A program made the translations under genes and the position numbers. Shown here one piece after another: positions 7,003 to 12,415 of a stretch of 12,415 bases of DNA (position 1 is the stretch's first letter; each line of letters opens with the position of its first letter). The DNA comes from an uncultured Lachnospiraceae bacterium (GTDB lineage: Bacteria > Bacillota_A > Clostridia > Lachnospirales > Lachnospiraceae): positions 1 to 12,415 of the forward strand of contig CAJUQU010000094.1 in assembly GCA_910588595.1 (NCBI GenBank), given 5' to 3'. The notes under the pieces are model-generated. The model saw only the letters and a program-made list of their open reading frames with translations, did no database searches and was not told the DNA's origin.

Positions 7003-7031
7003 ATTATATAATGTATTTTACATAAAATCAA
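7003..7031 (-). promoter_or_regulatory. xerD promoter, sigma-A type
   Basis: On the minus strand TTGATT (7026-7031) is followed after exactly 17 bp by a perfect TATAAT (7003-7008). The predicted start near 6996 leaves a leader of roughly 48 nt with AGGAGG at 6962-6967. The spacer contains a perfect ATGTA-TTT-TACAT inverted repeat (7011-7023). Confidence 0.68.
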
Positions 7032-7054
7032 ATGTTTTTTCAGAAAATTTAAAA

Positions 7055-7117
7055 TTATTTTAACCAATTATCAAAAAACTCTGTCCTTTTGTTCCAAATC
7101 GTACTCAATATGCTCAT
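7055..7117 (-). CDS. Possible 20-codon small reading frame downstream of spoIIM
   Basis: A short frame encodes a peptide beginning MSILSTIWNK and ending FFDNWLK, with alternating hydrophobic and charged residues that could form an amphipathic helix. An AAAGGA lies two bases before the ATG, which is closer than ideal. It begins 13 bp beyond the spoIIM stop and ends before the xerD promoter. B. subtilis carries a small gene (yqzK) in the equivalent gap, but I see no similarity. It may well be chance in AT-rich DNA. Confidence 0.2.
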   Translation of the reverse strand: MSILSTIWNKRTEFFDNWLK

Positions 7118-7130
7118 TTTCCTTTCTTCT

Positions 7131-7862
7131 TTAGTTGAAAAGTAACGTTATTTTTCTCATTATTTCGGGATTTATATACACTTCACACAATATTCCGGCG
7201 CAAAACATCAGGATGCCCAGAACAACAGTTTTGATCCTGTCCATTCTCTGACGATTTCTTTCACTTTTTACAGTCACCTCTTTATGACAACACTTTTTGT
7301 CGCCTGTCCAGTATCTGCGGAATATGATCAAAAAGAGAATGCAGTAAAATATTCCCTGCGGCAGGATCATGGAAAAGGTCAGTAAAATCCCCTTCACGCC
7401 ATGCTGGTATACGATCGTGAAAATGATCAACCCCATCTCAAAACCGCACCACCCCATGATGGTATACGCCATCAGACCTCCCACGCTGCTCAGCGCACAG
7501 ATCACACAGAACAGGAATTGTCTGAGGCGTACCCCGGCAACGTACTCAAAAAGCCCCAGCCGGTTCACCTCATAGTCCTGCATCAGCGCTAAGTGTTCAC
7601 TGTTCAGCAGACTCTCCGCTCCAATATTTTGTCCACCTGTCAAATAAAAAAATACCATACCCACACAAAAACCTGTAAGGAATACAAGCACCCTGTTGTC
7701 GGGAATCGTATTTTTGTAATGAAGCTTTCTATAATCTATGTATGCATCCTGATCCAGTGCCCCCTGATGCACCTTCGGGGACACATTCTGTTCAGGTCGA
7801 TCCGAGCCGGCATTGTTTATCGTCGTATTTATACTCTGTACTCCTGTGTCAAATCTGTTCAT
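7131..7862 (-). CDS. spoIIM: Stage II sporulation protein M (SpoIIM)
   Basis: Predicted integral membrane protein of the SpoIIM/DUF95 family. In B. subtilis SpoIIM is part of the SpoIID-SpoIIM-SpoIIP machine that drives engulfment of the forespore. From the ATG at 7862 (243 aa), a polar tail of about 45 residues precedes hydrophobic segments near VLVFLTGFCVGMVFFYL, FLFCVICALSSVGGLMAY, a pair around GFEMGLIIFTIVY, TFSMILPQGIFYCILFLIIF and VVLGILMFCAGILCEVYI. The LPQGIF motif matches the family's P-x-G-I-F signature, and the nudix/spoIIM/xerD order recalls Bacillus. A GTG at 7874 is an alternative start giving 247 aa, but has no ribosome site; for the ATG the weak GGGTG at 7872-7876 is nine bases away. 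The N-terminal tail makes it longer than B. subtilis SpoIIM (about 214 aa). A sigma-E-like promoter lies at 7897-7925. Confidence 0.82.
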   Translation of the reverse strand: MNRFDTGVQSINTTINNAGSDRPEQNVSPKVHQGALDQDAYIDYRKLHYKNTIPDNRVLVFLTGFCVGMVFFYLTGGQNIGAESLLNSEHLALMQDYEVNRLGLFEYVAGVRLRQFLFCVICALSSVGGLMAYTIMGWCGFEMGLIIFTIVYQHGVKGILLTFSMILPQGIFYCILFLIIFRRYWTGDKKCCHKEVTVKSERNRQRMDRIKTVVLGILMFCAGILCEVYINPEIMRKITLLFN

Positions 7863-7896
7863 CCACCATTTCACCCATACATTTTATGTTTATTTC

Positions 7897-7925
7897 AATA
7901 TATGAGTTTTTCGGTGTACATATTC
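7897..7925 (-). promoter_or_regulatory. Candidate sigma-E-type promoter of spoIIM
   Basis: On the minus strand GAATATG (7919-7925) is followed after 14 bp by CATATATT (7897-7904). This fits the sigma-E pattern of an ATA-centred -35 and a CATACAnT-like -10 with one change, and the spacing is correct. It overlaps the end of the nudix gene. B. subtilis spoIIM is known to be sigma-E dependent. The start point would fall near 7890, leaving a leader of about 28 nt. Confidence 0.5.
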
Positions 7926-8472
7926 ATCGCAGATATCTATTTTTGTACGCCAAAATGGACGCGATCGTCTTGGCGTCCTCGATCGTTCCATCGTAGATCA
8001 TCTTCTCGAGCTCCTCGATCGTATGAAGTTCTATATTGACAAATTCGTCCGCGTCGAGATGCTGTGCTGTCTTTGCAAGCTCTGTCGCCAGGTAAATATC
8101 TATCTTCTCATTGCAGAATGCCACTGTCGTGCGTATGGTTATCAACTTTTCGATCTTGCCGCAACGATATCCTGTCTCCTCTTCGAGTTCTCTCGCAGCC
8201 GCATCGATCGTAGGCTCATCGGGATTCAATCCCCCCGCCGGTATCTCGAGCGTAAACCTGTCAAGGGCATTTCTGTACTGCCTGACCATGACAAGTCTTC
8301 CGTCCGGGAGCACACCAACTGCCGCCGCCGCGCCGTTATGTCCGACAAAGTCATATATTTGCGTCTTTCCGTCAGGAAGGACTACCATGTCCTTATAATA
8401 TTTTGTGATCGCACCTTCGCACTGAAGTTCCCGTTTGACACGGGTTATTTTCATATTTTCTTCGTTTTTCAT
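7924..8472 (-). CDS. nudF: Nudix hydrolase, ADP-ribose pyrophosphatase type
   Basis: Predicted cytosolic hydrolase splitting ADP-ribose (or a related nucleoside diphosphate derivative) to AMP and ribose 5-phosphate. The 182-residue protein has a complete Nudix box at residues 80-102, G80-x5-E86-x7-R94-E95-x2-E98-E99-x-G101, within GGLNPDEPTIDAAARELEEETGY. The preceding VRQYRNALDRFTLEIPAG is typical of the ADPRase subgroup (RQYR...E.PAG). Downstream of the box the SPGF-like segment usual in NudF is replaced by TTVAFCNEKI, so substrate choice may differ. The start at 8472 is set by TGGAGG (8478-8483), five bases upstream; an in-frame ATG at 8484 overlaps this site. It is separated from spoIIM by about 61 bp and lies after the rny terminator, so it needs its own promoter, which I could not identify with confidence. 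Confidence 0.88.
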   Translation of the reverse strand: MKNEENMKITRVKRELQCEGAITKYYKDMVVLPDGKTQIYDFVGHNGAAAAVGVLPDGRLVMVRQYRNALDRFTLEIPAGGLNPDEPTIDAAARELEEETGYRCGKIEKLITIRTTVAFCNEKIDIYLATELAKTAQHLDADEFVNIELHTIEELEKMIYDGTIEDAKTIASILAYKNRYLR

Positions 8473-8492
8473 ATAAACCTCCATTTACTGTT

Positions 8493-8617
8493 CACAGATT
8501 AAATCCGGTTCCCCGAACAACAGGGCACCCATGTGCCGCCTTAGCAGTATATTCCCTCTGCACGGGACTGCGCGGTCGAGCAAGATATACTTCTCTTACT
8601 CGGGTTTTGTGTTCACT
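8493..8617 (-). other. Hairpin-rich intergenic region; possible structured leader or small RNA
   Basis: Read on the minus strand, four local stems follow one another: CGAGTAAGA/TCTTGCTCG (8594-8602 with 8577-8585), a bulged stem CGC-GCAGT-CCC with GGG-ACTGC-GCG (8564-8574 with 8537-8556), GGCAC/GTGCC (8533-8537 with 8524-8528) and GTTC/GAAC (8515-8518 with 8508-8511). The region is visibly more GC-rich than other intergenic stretches here, has no open reading frame I trust, and lies between the rny terminator and the nudix ribosome site. I do not recognise a known RNA family. Confidence 0.35.
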
Positions 8618-8658
8618 AAAAAACCGCCAAGGCTTGTGAACATACAAGCCTTGACGGT
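8618..8658 (-). terminator. Intrinsic terminator of rny
   Basis: On the minus strand a 15-bp stem, 8644-8658 with 8623-8637, contains one G-U pair and a six-base loop, and is followed by six T (8618-8623). It starts 13 bp after the rny stop codon. Stem core CAAGGCTTGT/ACAAGCCTTG. Confidence 0.92.
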
Positions 8659-8670
8659 CAGCATTTTAAA

Positions 8671-10212
8671 TTATTTCGCATACTCAACGACACGAGATTC
8701 CCTGATAACATTGATCTTGATCTGTCCCGGATATTCAAGCTCTGCTTCGATCTGCTTGGAAATATCACGCGCCAGCAATACCATGTCAGCATCATTAATC
8801 TGCTCAGGAACTACCATAACACGAACCTCTCTACCCGCCTGAATAGCAAAAGATTTATCGACACCTTTAAAATTGTTGGTTATTTCTTCCAGTTGTTTTA
8901 ATCTGGTTGTATATGTTTCGAGCGTTTCACGCCTTGCTCCCGGTCTTGCAGCTGAAATCGTATCAGCAGCCTGTACCAGACAAGCAATCAGCGACTGTGC
9001 CTCCACATCACCGTGATGAGATTCAACAGCGTTGATAACAATGGGAGATTCCTTGTACTTTCTGCACAACTCAGCACCCAACTGTATGTGTGAACCTTCC
9101 ATCTCATGATCTACCGCCTTGCCAATATCGTGCAGCAGACCGGCTCTCTTTGCCATCCTGACATCAAGCCCCATCTCAGCAGCAAGCAAGCCTGTGAGGT
9201 GAGCCACCTCAATCGAGTGCTTCAACGCGTTCTGACCATAGCTTGTTCGAAACTTCATCTTACCCAGAAGCTTTACAAGTTCTGGATGAATGCCATGTAC
9301 GCCAACTTCCAGTGTTGCCGCCTCGCCTTCCTCCTTGATCATGACCTCGACTTCTCTCTGCGCTTTCTCGACCATCTCCTCGATCCTTGCCGGATGGATA
9401 CGCCCATCAACGATCAGCTTCTCAAGCGCAATCCTTGCCACCTCTCTCCGAATCGGATCAAAGCCTGAAAGAATTACGGCTTCCGGCGTATCATCGATGA
9501 TCAGTTCCACGCCCGTAAGCGTCTCCAAAGTTCTGATATTGCGCCCTTCCCTGCCGATGATCCTTCCCTTCATCTCATCATTGGGAAGCTGGACAACGGA
9601 GATCGTCGTCTCAGATACATGGTCCGCAGCACACTTTTGAATCGCTGTGACAACATACTCTTTTGCCTTCTTATCAGCTTCTTCTTTTGCCCTGCTTTCC
9701 AGCTCCTTGATCATCATTGCTGTCTCATGTTTTACTTCGTCTTCAACAATTTTTAATAAATGCTCTTTTGCCTGTTCAGAGGTTAATCCTGAAATTCGCT
9801 CCAGTTCCTGTATCCGCTCTTCGTTTAGTCTTGCAACAACTGCACTCTGCTTTGCGAGTTCTTCTTCACGCCTGACAAGACCGGCTTCCTTCTTCTCGAT
9901 GGTTTCCGCTTTCTTGTCGATGCTTTCTTCTTTCTGCTGAACACGTCTCTCATAGCGCTGAGCTTCCGCCCTGCGCTCCTTGATCTCCTTGTCGAGCTCG
10001 TTCTTGGTCTTAATGGATTCTTCCTTAATCTCAAGAAGTCCCTCGCGCTTTTTCGTCTCAGCAGTCTTGAGAGCCTCATCGACAATCTCCCTCGCCTTGT
10101 CCTCTGCATTTCCAATCGTAGTCTCAACATTTTTCTTGTAATTTGAAAATGCGAAAAAACAGCCCGCTACACATATTGCAATAATGATCACTGCCTCTAA
10201 TACGTATAGCAT
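8671..10212 (-). CDS. rny: Ribonuclease Y
   Basis: Membrane-anchored endoribonuclease that starts mRNA decay in Firmicutes and contacts other degradosome proteins. From the ATG at 10212 (513 aa) the order is one N-terminal membrane helix (about residues 4-22), a long highly charged coiled coil (about 25-185), a KH domain with the GxxG loop GREG (220-223 in KGRIIGREGRNIRTLE) and an HD domain with H332, the H361-D362 pair (LLHDIGK) and ESHHGD (397-402). Length and architecture match the family (about 520 aa). The frame can be extended to a GTG at 10224, but that codon overlaps the AAGGAGG site; the ATG 11 bases after it is preferred, with somewhat long spacing. A TTGACA-17-TAAAAT promoter at 10377-10405 gives it its own transcript, about 158 nt of leader included, and an intrinsic terminator ends it. 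Gene order recA-recX-rny is common in Clostridia. Confidence 0.96.
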   Translation of the reverse strand: MLYVLEAVIIIAICVAGCFFAFSNYKKNVETTIGNAEDKAREIVDEALKTAETKKREGLLEIKEESIKTKNELDKEIKERRAEAQRYERRVQQKEESIDKKAETIEKKEAGLVRREEELAKQSAVVARLNEERIQELERISGLTSEQAKEHLLKIVEDEVKHETAMMIKELESRAKEEADKKAKEYVVTAIQKCAADHVSETTISVVQLPNDEMKGRIIGREGRNIRTLETLTGVELIIDDTPEAVILSGFDPIRREVARIALEKLIVDGRIHPARIEEMVEKAQREVEVMIKEEGEAATLEVGVHGIHPELVKLLGKMKFRTSYGQNALKHSIEVAHLTGLLAAEMGLDVRMAKRAGLLHDIGKAVDHEMEGSHIQLGAELCRKYKESPIVINAVESHHGDVEAQSLIACLVQAADTISAARPGARRETLETYTTRLKQLEEITNNFKGVDKSFAIQAGREVRVMVVPEQINDADMVLLARDISKQIEAELEYPGQIKINVIRESRVVEYAK

Positions 10213-10348
10213 ATACAGGAGCACCTCCTTATTAAATTTTCATTGTGCATCTGTTCAGCGCCTCCACCACTTTCTCCCCAACAAAGCCAGACACACTCTG
10301 TGATCTTGGCACTGAAATCTATAAAGTATTCAGAATAGTCACTTTATT

Positions 10349-10364
10349 GTATCTTTACAGATAC
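10349..10364 (-). promoter_or_regulatory. Hairpin near the 5' end of the rny transcript
   Basis: On the minus strand GTATCT (10359-10364) and AGATAC (10349-10354) form a perfect 6-bp stem closed by GTAA, a GNRA-type tetraloop. It begins within about six bases of the predicted start point of the rny mRNA. A 5'-proximal stem can affect mRNA stability; that role is inferred. Confidence 0.45.
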
Positions 10365-10376
10365 TACAACATATTA

Positions 10377-10405
10377 ATTTTACTCTTTTCACCTGGCGAT
10401 GTCAA
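10377..10405 (-). promoter_or_regulatory. rny promoter, sigma-A type
   Basis: A perfect TTGACA (10400-10405, minus strand) is separated by exactly 17 bp from TAAAAT (10377-10382). The predicted start is near 10370, about 158 nt before the rny ATG. It lies in the recX-rny gap, so rny can be transcribed apart from the SOS-controlled recA-recX pair. Confidence 0.75.
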
Positions 10406-10417
10406 GCATTTATTTTT

Positions 10418-10454
10418 CCTGAATTTTTATCCTGAATTTCATCCCGAATTTCAT
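10418..10454. repeat. Short tandem repeat across the recX stop codon
   Basis: Three near-identical units on the plus strand: CCTGAATTTTTAT (10418-10430), CCTGAATTTCAT (10431-10442) and CCCGAATTTCAT (10443-10454). On the coding strand of recX the 12-bp unit carries the TGA stop, so in-frame stops recur at 10451-10453, 10439-10441 and, as TAA, 10427-10429. Confidence 0.7.
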
Positions 10455-11076
10455 TCCGGTCCCCAATCCCCATCGTTTCCGATCACCCTGTATATTTTGT
10501 CAAGTGCAAACCCTTTGCGGTACAGGAATCCGACAAGCTTCTGACATTCCTTGTAGGTCGCCTTCTGTCTGTCAAAATGTTTTTTCTCCAGAAGTTTATG
10601 GATCAATTCTTCCTCATTCGCAATGCTGTCCTCATCCATGCACTGCTCACATGCCTGCCTGATGGTATCCGTCGATATTCCTTTTCGGATCAGATCATTT
10701 TCAATCTGTCTTCTGCTCTTTGACTGACTCGCGTATTCAATATAGGATCTGGCATACCGCATATCGTCAACATAGCCATAGGAGATCACATATGCAACCG
10801 CCGCATCTATGATCTCTTCTGGATAACACCCCTGTTTTAATTTTGCCGCAAGCTGGTACTCTGTGTAGTCCCTGCTCTTTAACAGATTCATGCATCTGAG
10901 CTTTGCCCGCTTTAGCAGCACTTCACCCATGATCTCATCATATGTTTCCACCGGAAGCGCACTGTCCTTTTTGATCCCATACTTTCTCAGTTCGCTTTTG
11001 TATAGTGCAAAACGAATATCATCGTCAACGCAGACTTCAACTTTGGTCTTTGAAATCTCCACAATATCCGTGACGA

Positions 11077-11080
<4 letters not shown>
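10451..11080 (-). CDS. recX: Regulatory protein RecX
   Basis: RecX binds RecA and modulates its filament, mostly by blocking extension. The 209-residue protein shows the RecX three-helix repeats: RAKLRCMNLLKSRDYTEYQL with AAKL is the classic opening of the domain (about residues 58-78), followed by EIIDAAVAYVISYGYVDDMRYARSYIEY and SRRQIENDLIRKGISTDTI. The N-terminal ~55 residues form the extra domain seen in many Firmicutes. Its ATG at 11078-11080 overlaps the recA stop (ATGA), and there is no clear ribosome site, so it is probably translated by coupling to recA and is under the same SOS promoter. A short tandem repeat spans its stop codon. No intrinsic terminator follows; recA-recX transcription may run into rny. 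Confidence 0.93.
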
Positions 11081-12198
<1,118 letters not shown>

Positions 12199-12217
12199 GT
12201 GATTACTCCTTTTATCC

Positions 12218-12234
12218 TAGACTCCTGAAGTCTA
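12218..12234 (-). other. Small hairpin in the recA leader
   Basis: TAGACT (minus-strand 12229-12234) pairs with AGTCTA (12218-12223) around a five-base loop, a perfect 6-bp stem about six bases upstream of the recA ribosome site. Function unknown. Confidence 0.35.
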
Positions 12235-12246
12235 TTATTCAAACTT

Positions 12247-12270
12247 TAGAGCGTGCCTGGCAGCGCTCTA
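12247..12270 (-). other. Stable hairpin in the recA leader
   Basis: TAGAGCG/CGCTCTA (12264-12270 with 12247-12253) gives a 7-bp stem, extended by TGC/GCA across a one-base bulge. It lies between the predicted recA start point and the gene and abuts LexA-like box 1. It is not followed by a T run, so it is not a normal intrinsic terminator. Confidence 0.45.
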
Positions 12271-12283
12271 GAACGAATGTTTT
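12270..12283. promoter_or_regulatory. LexA-like box 1 (around the recA start point)
   Basis: AGAACGAATGTTTT on the plus strand compares with the Firmicutes LexA (DinR) consensus CGAACnnnnGTTCG: the inner GAAC and GTT are kept, while the outer bases differ. It lies just downstream of the -10 element, centred 30 bp from box 2. Confidence 0.5.
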
Positions 12284-12294
12284 AATCTATATAT

Positions 12295-12323
12295 ACTTTA
12301 AAACATCTGTTCGCAATTGTCAA
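12295..12323 (-). promoter_or_regulatory. recA promoter, sigma-A type
   Basis: On the minus strand TTGACA (12318-12323) is followed after 17 bp by TAAAGT (12295-12300). The start point would be near 12288, giving a leader of about 90 nt. LexA-like box 2 occupies most of the spacer and touches the -10. Confidence 0.65.
12300..12313. promoter_or_regulatory. LexA-like box 2 (within the recA promoter spacer)
   Basis: Read on the minus strand, CGAACAGATGTTTT has a perfect CGAAC half and GTT of the second half of the CGAACnnnnGTTCG consensus. It lies between the -35 and -10 of the recA promoter, the standard place for SOS repression. Confidence 0.68.
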
Positions 12324-12397
12324 GATGATTTTCAAATTTTTTTGAGAATAAATTCATTCGTTTGAATAACCTTATCATATGCAGGATGCCAAAACAA

Positions 12398-12415
12398 AGA
12401 TCGGAAGAGCACACG
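12398..12415 (+). other. Illumina adapter remnant at the contig end
   Basis: The last 18 bases, AGATCGGAAGAGCACACG, are identical to the beginning of the standard Illumina TruSeq read-1 adapter. The match starts abruptly after AT-rich intergenic DNA and runs to the very end, so this is untrimmed library adapter, not genomic sequence. Confidence 0.97.

Noticed and set aside
7003..7031. dif-like recombination site beside xerD
   Set aside because: Only a loose AT-rich resemblance to the Firmicutes dif arms; the region is better explained as a promoter.
8577..8612. Plus-strand terminator (CGAGCAAGA/TCTTACTCG followed by GGTTTTG)
   Set aside because: No rightward gene precedes it and the T run is short and interrupted; it is counted as one stem of the structured intergenic region.
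12351..12366. Third LexA-like box (ATTCGTTTGAATAA region)
   Set aside because: Only one half-site resembles the consensus and the GTT of the second half is missing.

Overview
The window looks like a stretch of chromosome from a mid-GC, spore-forming Clostridia member, most likely Lachnospiraceae. The evidence is familial: a class I DAHP synthase, a PHP-type histidinol-phosphatase, RNase Y, SpoVB-like and SpoIIM-like sporulation membrane proteins, a nudix/spoIIM/xerD gene order that recalls Bacillus, purine-rich Shine-Dalgarno sites and Firmicutes-type LexA boxes. I cannot name a genus or species. The right end finishes in 18 bases of Illumina adapter (12398-12415), so this is the end of an assembly contig and not natural sequence there.

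Left part (1-3373): a histidinol-phosphatase gene (hisJ/hisK type) and a small unrecognised 72-codon gene run rightwards. They meet, tail to tail with an 8-bp overlap, a leftward pair: a helical-repeat protein of unknown function followed by mnmA (tRNA 2-thiouridylase).

Middle (3374-6060): a SpoVB-like MOP-superfamily flippase, with a candidate sigma-E promoter, and then a DAHP synthase gene preceded by a 217-bp intergenic region with several small hairpins. A long perfect inverted repeat (6022-6058) forms a bidirectional terminator against the convergent xerD.

Right part (6064-12397), all leftward: recA-recX (start/stop overlap ATGA), rny, an ADP-ribose pyrophosphatase-type nudix gene, spoIIM and xerD. 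Promoters I can see are a recA promoter with one LexA box between -35 and -10 and a second around the start point; a strong TTGACA-17-TAAAAT promoter with a long leader before rny; a sigma-E-like promoter before spoIIM; and TTGATT-17-TATAAT before xerD. rny ends in a clear intrinsic terminator, followed by about 125 bp of unusually GC-rich, hairpin-rich intergenic DNA before the nudix gene.

Overall this is a core, mostly housekeeping region: DNA repair (recA, recX), RNA turnover (rny), tRNA modification (mnmA), chromosome dimer resolution (xerD), aromatic and histidine biosynthesis, and sporulation (spoVB-like, spoIIM). I found no mobile element, CRISPR array, rRNA or tRNA gene, and no convincing new multigene system. 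The points worth a second look are the non-canonical catalytic lysine position in XerD, the dual LexA-box layout, the two sigma-E-like promoters, the structured intergenic region at 8493-8617 and the rny leader.
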